Of a stretch of DNA of 64,000 nucleotides, positions 17,779 to 25,210 are shown one piece after another. The notes under the pieces were generated by a model. The model searched no databases. It saw nothing but the letters and a program-made list of their open reading frames with translations, and had not been told where the DNA came from. The stretch's first letter is position 1; every line of letters begins with the position of its first letter. Position numbers and translations under genes: made by a program. The DNA is taken from the NCBI GenBank assembly GCA_018333635.1, contig JAGXTL010000037.1:1-64000 (forward strand), given 5' to 3'. The stretch comes from Dethiobacter sp. (GTDB lineage Bacteria; Bacillota; Dethiobacteria; Dethiobacterales; Dethiobacteraceae).

Positions 17779-18009
17779 TTAACTGCCACTCGTTTTGCCT
17801 GCCAATTGACTTTCAGCTTGAGCAATCATTTTCCTGACCATCAAACCGCCGACATAACCGTTTTGACGAGAAGTGAGATTCCCTTTGTCACCATTGTAGT
17901 CAAGTCCTAATTCGCTGGCGATTTCGTTCTTGAATTGGTTCAGAGCTTGCTCAGCGCCTGCGACAAGAATTCGGTTGCGGCCCTGCTGATTTACTTTGTT
18001 CGTTGTCAA
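17779..18009 (-). CDS. alpha/beta-type small acid-soluble spore protein
   Basis: DNA-binding protein that coats and protects spore DNA and is degraded at germination. LVAGAEQALNQFKNEIASELGL contains the GPR protease site (Glu-Ile-Ala), and NGYVGGLMVRKMIAQAESQL is the second family block. About 76 residues. The start is probably TTG at 18009 (or 18012), eight (or five) bases from GGAGG; the GTG at 18018 overlaps that ribosome site. A sigma-G-like promoter lies upstream and a strong terminator downstream, so it is monocistronic. Confidence 0.94.
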   Translation of the reverse strand: MTTNKVNQQGRNRILVAGAEQALNQFKNEIASELGLDYNGDKGNLTSRQNGYVGGLMVRKMIAQAESQLAGKTSGS

Positions 18010-18040
18010 CAAAATCACCTCCTTTTTTCGTTTGTGATTT

Positions 18041-18071
18041 TAGTATTGGCTCGCCTAAAAGTATATATACT
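18041..18071 (-). promoter_or_regulatory. candidate sigma-G promoter of the SASP gene
   Basis: On the minus strand AGTATA (18066-18071) and AATACTA (18041-18047) are 18 bases apart, close to the forespore sigma-G pattern (TGnATA and CATACTA). The position, about 30 bases before the start codon, fits. Confidence 0.4.
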
Positions 18072-18112
18072 AGCAGTGTTTTCCTAAAAAAGAATAATAT
18101 TTCTCTTTCTAA

Positions 18113-18142
18113 AGACAAAAATACCTGGAAAATGTTTCCAGG
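18113..18142 (-). terminator. terminator of the Asp23 operon
   Basis: Perfect 8-bp stem (18124-18131 with 18135-18142, three-base loop) followed by TATTTTTGTC on the minus strand. Confidence 0.75.
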
Positions 18143-18191
18143 AAGTTTTCTGAGTTTCTCATCAGTTTTTACCACATGTTTTTGCCCGTCT

Positions 18192-18551
18192 TTATTTGTC
18201 ACTCATTCGTACGCCTTGGACATGGACATTAATCTGCGTCACAGTGAGCCCCGTTTGCTTTTCTAAGGCAACCTTCACTTTTTCCATCACATTAGCTGCA
18301 ACTTCGGGAATTTTTACACCATAAGAGACAATAATATGAAGGTCAATTATAAGGTCGTCACCGTCTAGGCTTACTTCAACACCGCGACTCAACTTGTCAC
18401 GCCCTAACAGCTCAGCAATTCCATCTTTAAGCTTTCGGGAAGACATACCTACCAGTCCATGGCACTCCACGGCTGCAACACCCACCAGCATAACAATCAG
18501 CTCTTCTGAAACGATCACTTTTCCTAACTTTGTTTCCATTTCATTACTCAT
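18192..18551 (-). CDS. Asp23/Gls24 family envelope stress protein (YloU-like)
   Basis: Small protein of the Asp23 family, often membrane-associated through partners and linked to cell-envelope homeostasis. The 119 residues contain LGKVIVSEELIVMLVGVAAVE at the start and DLHIIVSYGVKIPEVAANV in the middle, both family blocks. The ATG overlaps the stop of the DUF1858 gene (ATGA), so the two are coupled. In Bacillus the homologue yloU is beside rpmB and spoVM, as here, but the yloV/fakA-type partner is not present. Confidence 0.9.
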   Translation of the reverse strand: MSNEMETKLGKVIVSEELIVMLVGVAAVECHGLVGMSSRKLKDGIAELLGRDKLSRGVEVSLDGDDLIIDLHIIVSYGVKIPEVAANVMEKVKVALEKQTGLTVTQINVHVQGVRMSDK

Positions 18552-18757
18552 TTAGATTCCTCCTGCTCAAATAAGGCATCTAACTCACCAAGCAATCGCT
18601 CTAAGTCAACTCCATGGCGGCTCGCCCCTTTTTCAATGCTTTCATCCATCACAGCCATACAGCCGCTGCAGGACATGCCAAACGACTTAAAAACATCTAT
18701 CGCCTTTCGATGGGAGCGAATCATCTCAAAGATTGTCATTTCTTTGCTGGCTCTCAT
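18548..18757 (-). CDS. DUF1858 domain protein
   Basis: Small protein of the DUF1858 (hybrid-cluster-protein-associated disulfide) type. It has TIFEMIRSHRKAIDVFKSFGM followed by the CxxC pair in SCSGC, which in this family is thought to be redox active or metal binding. About 69 residues; I choose the third of three consecutive ATGs (18757) from spacing to AGGGGG. It overlaps the Asp23 gene by four bases. The specific role is unknown. Confidence 0.85.
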   Translation of the reverse strand: MRASKEMTIFEMIRSHRKAIDVFKSFGMSCSGCMAVMDESIEKGASRHGVDLERLLGELDALFEQEESK

Positions 18758-18849
18758 CATCATTCCCCCTAACCGTTTATCCCATTTAATATTTATTCCA
18801 TAAATTAAGCTAAAAATCCTGCCTGCAAATTATTTGTTAAATTATTTGC

Positions 18850-18878
18850 TTGCAAGAGCTATAACGGTATGTTAGAAT
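18850..18878 (+). promoter_or_regulatory. extended -10 promoter of rpmB
   Basis: TTGCAA (18850-18855), a 17-base spacer and TAGAAT (18873-18878) preceded by TGT. The predicted start near 18885 gives a leader of about 120 bases before rpmB. Confidence 0.6.
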
Positions 18879-18888
18879 TCAACTATCG

Positions 18889-18946
18889 TGCGGCAAAAAC
18901 ATTCCCCACCTTTAACGATTGAGACGTGGTGGGCGCAGCAAAAATA
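18889..18946 (+). promoter_or_regulatory. structured leader of rpmB
   Basis: Within the long leader, CCCACC and GGTGGG pair, with ACG/CGT stacked inside around a loop ATTGAGA and a four-base bulge, and outer TGCG/CGCA pairing. A short A/T-rich run follows. It could be a regulatory leader of ribosomal protein L28. I do not recognise it as a known family. Confidence 0.35.
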
Positions 18947-19005
18947 TTTTTTAAGTACATTTGTTTACCTGCCAATACTGAGGATCCGGCAAGGAGGTGT
19001 CAAGA

Positions 19006-19197
19006 TTGTCAAGAAGATGCACTGTCTGCGGAAAAGGAACGGAAACCGGACTTGCGGTTAGTCACTCAAATATAAAAACGAAGCGCACTTGGAGAGCAAA
19101 TGTGCAAAAGGTAAAATCTCTGGTAGATGGCAACACCCGCCGGGTAAAAGTTTGTACCCGCTGCCTGAAGGCCGGCAAAGTAAAGCGCGTAGGATAG
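19006..19197 (+). CDS. rpmB: 50S ribosomal protein L28, zinc-binding form
   Basis: Large-subunit ribosomal protein. The 63-residue product starts MSRRCTVCGKGTETGLAVSH and contains TKRTWRANVQKVKSLVDG; two CxxC pairs (CTVC and CTRC) mark the zinc-binding form. The start is TTG at 19006, eight bases from AAGGAGG; the GTG at 18997 overlaps the ribosome site and is rejected. It has its own promoter and ends in a terminator shared with spoVM on the other strand. Confidence 0.96.
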   Translation: MSRRCTVCGKGTETGLAVSHSNIKTKRTWRANVQKVKSLVDGNTRRVKVCTRCLKAGKVKRVG

Positions 19198-19215
19198 GCA
19201 AATATATTCCCCCAC

Positions 19216-19250
19216 AAAAAAAGCGCGGACGCGCTTTTTTTATTTTTTTC
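19216..19250. terminator. bidirectional terminator between rpmB and spoVM
   Basis: GCGC/GCGC stem with GGAC loop, extended by seven A-T pairs (19216-19241), with T tracts on both strands. It ends rpmB from the left and spoVM from the right; the spoVM stop codon (19240-19242) lies within it. Confidence 0.85.
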
Positions 19251-19317
19251 CAATCCCAAAGATCGTTTCCAATATTTTAGCAATGAATCTCGGCACCTTA
19301 ATTGTGTAAAAGCGCAT
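19240..19317 (-). CDS. spoVM: stage V sporulation protein M
   Basis: Very small amphipathic peptide that marks the convex forespore membrane and anchors SpoIVA for spore coat assembly. The 25-residue product MRFYTIKVPRFIAKILETI (first 19) then FGIGKK aligns with Bacillus SpoVM, which starts MKFYTIKLPKF. It has a good GGGAGG ribosome site eight to nine bases before the ATG. Convergent placement beside rpmB matches the Bacillus rpmB-spoVM neighbourhood. It is short enough to be missed by routine gene calling. Confidence 0.92.
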   Translation of the reverse strand: MRFYTIKVPRFIAKILETIFGIGKK

Positions 19318-19331
19318 GGTTATCCTCCCTT

Positions 19332-19505
19332 CTAATAAAGACGCTCTACCCGAAAGACGAACCAGCCGGCCCAGATCAAGCCGAAACCCAAAAGTAAAAT
19401 CCAAATATACCCCGGCAGGAAACTAGTAAGAATGGTGGCGCCTCCCACCGCCAGAGCCAAGCCGACTAATTTGCGAACTAAGGCGTTTATCCTCTGAGTA
19501 CGCAA
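19332..19505 (-). CDS. small membrane protein of unknown function
   Basis: About 57 residues with two hydrophobic segments (LVGLALAVGGATILTSFL and IWILLLGFGLIWAGWFVF) joined by a short turn. The start is probably TTG at 19505, six bases after AGGGGGT; a longer reading from TTG 19538 has no ribosome site. It lies 14 bp upstream of spoVM on the same strand and may be cotranscribed. I do not recognise the family. Confidence 0.6.
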   Translation of the reverse strand: MRTQRINALVRKLVGLALAVGGATILTSFLPGYIWILLLGFGLIWAGWFVFRVERLY

Positions 19506-19567
19506 ATCATCACCCCCTTGCCTACAATCACACTCCAATATATGCGCACCCTAGAAAATTTGTGAAT

Positions 19568-20686
19568 CTAGGCAAACTCCACTATTTTAACGGCCATCTC
19601 CGCCGCTTTCACAAGTTCGGAAATCTTTTGGAACTCTTGCAGCGTATGTACTTCCCCGTTCCCCACACCCAAATTTACAGCGTCAATCCCCTTCTCATTT
19701 AAAATATTGGCATCGCTGCCGCCGCCGCTGGATTGGATGATCACCTTGAGACCTACAGCATCTCCTGCTTTTTTCACCAATTGCAAAAGTTTATGGTCTT
19801 CCGGGTGATGATATGCCGCATAAAGCCGCTTTACGTCCATTTCCACGCGACCATTTTCCTCGGCAGCCGCAGCAGTAAAGGCCGCGACCATCGATTCAGT
19901 CGCCTTTCGCAGTTTTTCTTCCCTAAAACTGCGCGCTTCCCCCCGCACTTCTACGAAATCAGGCACGATATTTGTCGCTTTCCCGCCGCTTATCACCCCG
20001 ATATTAGTGGTCGTCTCCTCATCGAGCCGGCCTACCTGCATTCTGGCAATGGCCTTGGCCGCCAGCACAATCGCATTAACGCCTTTTTCCGGCGCCACGC
20101 CGGCATGGGCTGCTTGCCCGTAAATCCTGACAATAATTTCATCCTGAGCAGGCGCTTGGTTGATTACAACCCCTGCGTCGCCGCTGCTGTCAAAAATTAC
20201 CGCCTGCTTGGCTACTAAACTCTCCACAGCCAACGCCTTCGAGCCGTTTAAGCCCCCCTCTTCCGCTACAGTAAACACAATTTCCAGCAAACCATGCTGC
20301 ATATTATTTTCCTGTAAAACTTGCAGAACTTCTAAAATCACTGCCAAGCCCGCACCGTCGTCTGCGCCCAAAATTGTATCGCCGCCGCTTTTGATCATGT
20401 CCCCCTCCACCACCGGCCGAATGTTCTCCCCCGGCGCAACCCTGTCCATATGTGCTGACAAAAGCAACGCCGTCTTATCAGCATTTCCTTCCATCCTCGC
20501 AAGAACGTTGCCCGCATTCCCGCCGAAAGCCTCCCCCGCGTTGTCTTCCTTTACGGCAAGAGCCAGCTCGCTAAGCTTCCCTTTCAGATAGTCAGCCATA
20601 GCCCGTTCATTTTTAGTCTGGCTGTTCACTTTGACAATTTCTAAAAATGTCTGCACCAAACGCTCTTTGTTTACCATCATTATCAA
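19568..20686 (-). CDS. M20-family metallopeptidase, PepT/YqjE-like
   Basis: Cytosolic zinc aminopeptidase-like protein of the M20 family, close to peptidase T. Metal ligand motifs are visible: SAHMDRVAPG, GADDGAGLAV, VAEEGGLNGS and the late GGGSDANILN. The dimerisation domain lies between about residues 180 and 290. About 372 residues. The start is uncertain: TTG at 20686 has the best spacing from GGGAGG, while ATG at 20680 gives the more natural MVNKERLV. It is probably a tripeptidase, but substrate is not proven. Confidence 0.85.
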   Translation of the reverse strand: MIMMVNKERLVQTFLEIVKVNSQTKNERAMADYLKGKLSELALAVKEDNAGEAFGGNAGNVLARMEGNADKTALLLSAHMDRVAPGENIRPVVEGDMIKSGGDTILGADDGAGLAVILEVLQVLQENNMQHGLLEIVFTVAEEGGLNGSKALAVESLVAKQAVIFDSSGDAGVVINQAPAQDEIIVRIYGQAAHAGVAPEKGVNAIVLAAKAIARMQVGRLDEETTTNIGVISGGKATNIVPDFVEVRGEARSFREEKLRKATESMVAAFTAAAAEENGRVEMDVKRLYAAYHHPEDHKLLQLVKKAGDAVGLKVIIQSSGGGSDANILNEKGIDAVNLGVGNGEVHTLQEFQKISELVKAAEMAVKIVEFA

Positions 20687-20827
20687 TATCAACCTCCCAC
20701 ACTTCTAATCCGACCCGACAAGCAGGCCCTCAATAACTTTACCCGTATATCATTCCACTATTTTAGCGCGCAGCCCTGCTTGCAAAAAATTCTGCTATAT
20801 GATATCATACACATTGCTAAGAAACGT

Positions 20828-20911
20828 GCCCGAGTGGCGGAATGGCAGACGCGGCGGTCTCAAAAACCGTTGCCTTATGGCATGTCAGTTCGACTCTGAC
20901 CTCGGGCACCA
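20828..20911 (+). tRNA. tRNA-Leu (anticodon CAA)
   Basis: Class II tRNA of 84 bases: acceptor GCCCGAG/CTCGGGC, D arm, anticodon stem GCGGT/ACCGT around loop CTCAAAA (anticodon CAA, reading UUG), variable stem TGCC/GGCA, T arm GTCAG-TTCGACT-CTGAC, and encoded ACCA 3' end. Confidence 0.98.
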
Positions 20912-20937
20912 TTTTATTTAAATTCAACTCTATCGCC

Positions 20938-20988
20938 AAGGAGTACGAAATCTCCCAAGATTTCCTGCTCCTTAATTTTATTTTAGAG
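20938..20988 (+). terminator. terminator of tRNA-Leu
   Basis: AAGGAG/CTCCTT outer stem and AAATCT/AGATTT inner stem separated by a 4x4 internal loop, followed by AATTTTATTTTAG. Confidence 0.6.
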
Positions 20989-21045
20989 ATAAAACCGGCT
21001 TTATCATTCGCCCGGCATTAGCCGATAACAGCTTTACGAAAAAAT

Positions 21046-21060
21046 TCATAATCATTAAAT
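21046..21060. promoter_or_regulatory. candidate Fur-family box upstream of the iron transporter
   Basis: TCATAATCATTAAAT has the 7-1-7 layout around C. It shares the core ATAATCATTA with the Fur consensus TGATAATCATTATCA but has a degenerate right arm. The downstream genes are an iron(III) ABC transporter, which supports the reading. Confidence 0.4.
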
Positions 21061-21236
21061 AAACGAAGGAAAACTTATCTAAGAAGAGCATAGCCTATCT
21101 GTTTCTCCAAAATCAGTATCGCAGCAACTTGCGCACCGAAAAATAAGCCGGTAAAATGAGAAGTACTATTAATTGAGAATAGCTTTCTCTCTCAACAGTT
21201 GTATGGGGCAGAAAGATTCTCGGAATTGAGGGAAAA

Positions 21237-22292
21237 ATGAGCAGAACAAGTAAATACTTTACCATGACTTTTGTTATACTGGCTTTTGCGCTAGGAATAT
21301 TTGCCAGCACCTATTTCCGAGCCGGCAATGAGCCGCAGATACCGGCAGAACAGGCGGAGACTAAAGGGATTGTCAATATTTACACCGCCCGCCACTATGG
21401 GGTAGAGCAAGTGTTCGAGGCGTTCACAGCGGAAACAGGCATCGCCGTCCGCTTTACCACCGGCAGTGATGCGATTTTGCGCGAACGGATTAAAGCCGAA
21501 GGCAAGTTCACACCTGCCGACGTTTACTTGGCAGTAGATGCCGGCAACCTCTGGCTGGCAGCGGAAGAAGGCCTTCTTTCACCTGTGGAAAGCGAAGTCT
21601 TGACTTACAATATCCCGGAGAATATGCGTGACACTGAAAATCAATGGTTTGGCTTGACTAAGCGTGTACGTACTATTCTCTATCATCCGGACCGGGTTAG
21701 CCCCGCGGAACTGTCTACTTACGAAGCGCTGGCAGACTCTAAATGGCAGGGACGACTGGCCATGCGCCCAGCCACTCATGCTTATACGCAATCCCTGGTA
21801 GCGAGCATGATTGCAGCCCACGGCGAAGCGCGAACCAGAGAAGTTGTTCAGGGCTGGGTGGCCAATCAACCTACACTGATTGACAGCGACACTCGTATCC
21901 TGGAAACGCTGGCTGCAGGCGGAGCTGACGTTGCGATTACAAACCACTACTACTTGGGACGCCTGCTCGAAGCCAACCCCGCGTTTCCGATACGCGTTTT
22001 TTGGGCCAATCAAAACGAACGGGGAGCACATGTTAATATCAGCGGCGGCGGTGTTACGGCTCACTCACCTAACAGAGAAAATGCGATTCGTCTCCTGGAG
22101 TGGCTGGCTAGCCCCCAAGGGCAGAAGCTCTTTGCAGACTCTAATCACGAATTCCCGGCTAATCCAGCTGTTTTACCACATCCCATCATCGCGGAGTTCG
22201 GCAGTTTCGTAGCCGACCCGATCAACATGGGCGAATTTGGCCGACTGCAGGCAGATGCCATTAAACTGCTGGACGAGGCAGGCTACAGGTGA
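21237..22292 (+). CDS. iron(III) ABC transporter substrate-binding protein (FbpA/FutA type)
   Basis: Extracytoplasmic ferric-iron-binding component. A hydrophobic segment (about residues 8-24) serves as signal or membrane anchor; no lipobox cysteine is seen. The mature part starts GIVNIYTARHYGVEQVFEAF, typical of FbpA/FutA, and has the paired tyrosines in NHYYLGRLL that bind iron in this family. Length is 351 residues. It is 10 bp upstream of its permease gene in a three-gene operon. Related proteins bind other oxyanions, but the Tyr-Tyr motif favours iron. Confidence 0.9.
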   Translation: MSRTSKYFTMTFVILAFALGIFASTYFRAGNEPQIPAEQAETKGIVNIYTARHYGVEQVFEAFTAETGIAVRFTTGSDAILRERIKAEGKFTPADVYLAVDAGNLWLAAEEGLLSPVESEVLTYNIPENMRDTENQWFGLTKRVRTILYHPDRVSPAELSTYEALADSKWQGRLAMRPATHAYTQSLVASMIAAHGEARTREVVQGWVANQPTLIDSDTRILETLAAGGADVAITNHYYLGRLLEANPAFPIRVFWANQNERGAHVNISGGGVTAHSPNRENAIRLLEWLASPQGQKLFADSNHEFPANPAVLPHPIIAEFGSFVADPINMGEFGRLQADAIKLLDEAGYR

Positions 22293-22302
22293 GGTAGATT
22301 AA

Positions 22303-23964
22303 ATGAAGACGATAACAGCTAAGAGAACCCTTATTAAGCACGGGCAAGGCTTGCGCAGCCTGCCCGTGCTTCCGCTGTTTTTGGCAATATTGATCGTGTT
22401 GCCTGTGCTGGTAGTAATTTCTGCTCTCCTTACCCCCACCTGGGAGGTATGGTCTCACTTGGCACAGACAATCCTGCCGGAGATGATTAAAAACACCCTA
22501 CTGCTCCTGGCAGGTGTAGGCGCAGGCACGCTGTTTTTGGGCGTGGGCTTAGCTTGGTTGGTTACAACTTACCGTTTCCCCGGACGAAAGATACTCGAAC
22601 TTTTGTTATTATTACCTATGGCTGTACCTACTTATGTGCAAGGTTTTGTTTATATGGCTACTTTCGACATTGCCGGCCCGTTGCAGACCTTTTTACGCCG
22701 CTATTTTACCGACCTCACCTGGTTTCCGGAGATTCGCTCCGGAGGAGGCGCCATCTTAGTAATGACACTCGTTTTATATCCCTACGTGTACTTGTTGGCT
22801 AAAGCCGCCTTTCGTGAACAATCCGGCTCACTGATTGAAGCTGCCAGGGTTATGGGTTATGGATCGAGCCACATCTTCTTTCGCATTGTTCTGCCGCTGG
22901 CAAGGCCATCCATTGCCGCAGGGGTAGCCCTAGCCATCATGGAAGCTTTGGCCGATTTTGCTACTGTCCGCTTTTTTAATTTCCCTACGCTTTCCGATGG
23001 AGTCATTCGTGTTTGGCACGGCATGATGGATCTCCGTGCCGCATCTGAGCTTGCCGGACTTTTAGCGTTTGCGGCCTTAGCTATTGTCCTGCTCGAACAC
23101 GCCTTGCGCGGCCGTACACGTTATTACCAGACTGGCGGCAAAGCACCGGGAATCATGCCGGTTGCTCTGCAGGGATGGCGTGGTTGGCTCATAACGCTAA
23201 GCTGTTTACTAGTTGTGGCGGTAGCTTTTCTCCTGCCCCTCACTCAACTGGCTGCCTGGACATGGAATGAATTGCCCAGATTGCCGGAGGGGACAATGAG
23301 CGTTTACGCACAACTAATCCGCAACACTCTGATACTTTCGTTGAGCGCGGCATTTTTCGTCACTATTTGTGCTCTGCTTTTAGCGAGCAGCATCCGCCTC
23401 AACGGCAGCAGCATAGGTTTTCTCTTAGCCAAACTTGCCACCAGCGGCTACGCTGTTCCCGGAGCCGTAATAGCCGTCGGCGTTATTGTGCCTTTGTCAG
23501 CCTTTGACCATGCTTTAAATAACCTTTTGGAAGCCTGGCTGGGAGTTACCCCCGGTTTACTCTTAACAGGTTCCATCATAGGCCTGATTTATGCTTACGT
23601 TGTCCGTTTTATGGCAGTTAGTTTTAACAGTGTAGATTCGAGCCTTGAGAAAATCACCCCAAATATTACGTCTGCCGCCCAAATATTGGGCGCTAAGCCA
23701 TGGCGCGTAGCATGGAAGATTCACTTGCCGCTGGTTGCACCCGGCATGCTTGCCGGCGCCATCTTGGTTTTTGTAGATGTAATGAAGGAGCTGCCGATTA
23801 CAGTGATGTTACGGCCATTTGGTTACGATACTCTTGCTGTTTGGGTCTGGCAGATGGCTGCTGAATCTATCTGGGCAGGCGCCTCCCTGCCGGCGCTGGC
23901 CATCGTGCTCGTCGGCTTGCTGCCGATAATATTTCTAACGCGGGTAGCCTCCCGCAATAACTAG
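22303..23964 (+). CDS. iron(III) ABC transporter permease (FbpB/FutB type)
   Basis: Integral membrane permease with two fused halves, about 12 membrane segments in 553 residues. Each half has an EAA-like coupling loop: AARVMGYGSSHIFFRIVLPLARPS in the first (near residue 185) and AAQILGAKPWRVAWKIHLPL in the second (near 460). The duplicated layout is usual for FbpB/ThiP-type permeases. It lies between the binding protein and ATPase genes. Confidence 0.92.
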   Translation: MKTITAKRTLIKHGQGLRSLPVLPLFLAILIVLPVLVVISALLTPTWEVWSHLAQTILPEMIKNTLLLLAGVGAGTLFLGVGLAWLVTTYRFPGRKILELLLLLPMAVPTYVQGFVYMATFDIAGPLQTFLRRYFTDLTWFPEIRSGGGAILVMTLVLYPYVYLLAKAAFREQSGSLIEAARVMGYGSSHIFFRIVLPLARPSIAAGVALAIMEALADFATVRFFNFPTLSDGVIRVWHGMMDLRAASELAGLLAFAALAIVLLEHALRGRTRYYQTGGKAPGIMPVALQGWRGWLITLSCLLVVAVAFLLPLTQLAAWTWNELPRLPEGTMSVYAQLIRNTLILSLSAAFFVTICALLLASSIRLNGSSIGFLLAKLATSGYAVPGAVIAVGVIVPLSAFDHALNNLLEAWLGVTPGLLLTGSIIGLIYAYVVRFMAVSFNSVDSSLEKITPNITSAAQILGAKPWRVAWKIHLPLVAPGMLAGAILVFVDVMKELPITVMLRPFGYDTLAVWVWQMAAESIWAGASLPALAIVLVGLLPIIFLTRVASRNN

Positions 23965-23979
23965 AGAAAGGTGTCAAAA

Positions 23980-25077
23980 ATGTTACTGAAAAGAAATGCA
24001 GGCGATAGCTCCCCTGTAGAAAAAGGACCGGCCTACGTCCAACTTGAAAATGTATCTAAATCCTTTGCGACTGCCAAAGCAGTCTCTCAGCTGACAGTCT
24101 GTATCACCAAGGGAGATTTTTTTTCCTTACTTGGTCCCTCCGGTTGCGGCAAAACCACGACCTTGCGCTTAATTGCCGGCCTTGACCGTCCGGACGAGGG
24201 ACGCATCAGCATCAGCGGAGAACCTGTGGCGGCCGAAAATACCTGGGTTCAGCCGGAAAAAAGAGGCATCGGCATTGTTTTCCAAGATTACGCTTTGTTT
24301 CCGCATATGACGGTTGCGCAAAATGTTGCTTTCGGCCTCAAAGGATACCAGCGGGAAAAAGCAAAAGAAAGAGTTGCCCAGCTGCTGGAGCTGACTGGCC
24401 TTATTGGCTTAGGCGAAAGATACACCCACGAACTTTCAGGTGGTCAACGGCAAAGGGTTGCACTGGCCCGCTCGCTGGCACCCAGTCCCCAGGTAGTCTT
24501 GCTGGATGAGCCTTTCTCGAATTTGGATGCAGACCTGCGAGAAGAACTACGGGGCGAGACAAAACGCATCCTCAAGGAACAAGGGACGACTGCTATTTTA
24601 GTTACCCACGACCAGGAAGAAGCCTTTTCTCTCTCTGACAAAGTGGGGGTTCTTAATAAAGGCTCTTTGGAACAAGAAGGCACGCCTGCCGAAATCTACC
24701 ATCACCCGTGCAGTAAATTCGTAGCTGATTTCGTGGGAAAAGCAGATTTTATTATAGGAGAGATTAAAAACAACACGGTCAGCTCCGCCTTTGGCACCTT
24801 TCCGCTGCCAAGCGATCAGCTCCGGGGAACAGGGCAGGTTGAATTAATGGTCAGACCGGACGATGTGCTTTTTAACCTGGATGCCACAGGTGAATCCACC
24901 ATCACCGAGGCTCGTTTCCTAGGCGCTTCCGTCCTCTATCGGCTGCAATTTGGCAATGGCCCTTCAATCCACGCCATTAGGCCATCGACTGAAATATATC
25001 CTGTAGGAGCACGTGTGCGTGTTAAGCTGGATGCCCGCCATATCGTCATTTTCCCAAACAGCTGCACCAGAGCTTAA
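23980..25077 (+). CDS. iron(III) ABC transporter ATP-binding protein (FbpC type)
   Basis: ATPase of the importer. It has Walker A GPSGCGKTT, Q-loop region QDYALFPHMTV, signature LSGGQRQRVALARS and Walker B VVLLDEPFSNLDA, with a C-terminal TOBE-like regulatory domain from about residue 250. I use ATG at 23980 because AAAGG is eight bases upstream; the GTG at 23971 sits on the ribosome site. About 365 residues. A strong terminator follows, closing the operon. Confidence 0.94.
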   Translation: MLLKRNAGDSSPVEKGPAYVQLENVSKSFATAKAVSQLTVCITKGDFFSLLGPSGCGKTTTLRLIAGLDRPDEGRISISGEPVAAENTWVQPEKRGIGIVFQDYALFPHMTVAQNVAFGLKGYQREKAKERVAQLLELTGLIGLGERYTHELSGGQRQRVALARSLAPSPQVVLLDEPFSNLDADLREELRGETKRILKEQGTTAILVTHDQEEAFSLSDKVGVLNKGSLEQEGTPAEIYHHPCSKFVADFVGKADFIIGEIKNNTVSSAFGTFPLPSDQLRGTGQVELMVRPDDVLFNLDATGESTITEARFLGASVLYRLQFGNGPSIHAIRPSTEIYPVGARVRVKLDARHIVIFPNSCTRA

Positions 25078-25106
25078 GCTGTGTACGCAAAATGTTCAGA
25101 AATCAT

Positions 25107-25145
25107 AGATCCCTTAAGGCATAAGCCTTCAAGGGATCTTTTTAT
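25107..25145 (+). terminator. terminator of the iron transporter operon
   Basis: Nine-base-pair stem AGATCCCTT/AAGGGATCT with an inner AAGGC/GCCTT extension, followed by TTTTTAT. Confidence 0.9.
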
Positions 25146-25210
25146 ATTTTATTACTCTAAAACAAATCGGCTACATAGAATATATTGTGCATTTGTGGAA
25201 AGGAGAAAAC

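Larger units (their letters stand above)
20912..21236 (+). other. intergenic region with tRNA terminator and iron-transporter control region
   Basis: This 325-base gap holds a two-part hairpin (20938-20973) followed by a T-rich stretch, likely the tRNA-Leu terminator, then a Fur-like site near 21046-21060 and an inverted repeat TTGAGA/TCTCAA between about 21173 and 21200. No convincing gene lies in it. A GAGGG ribosome site precedes the ABC transporter gene. Confidence 0.6.

Noticed and set aside
21113-21310. 65-codon minus-strand frame before the iron transporter
   Set aside because: It overlaps the start of the transporter gene, has no ribosome site and no recognisable features.
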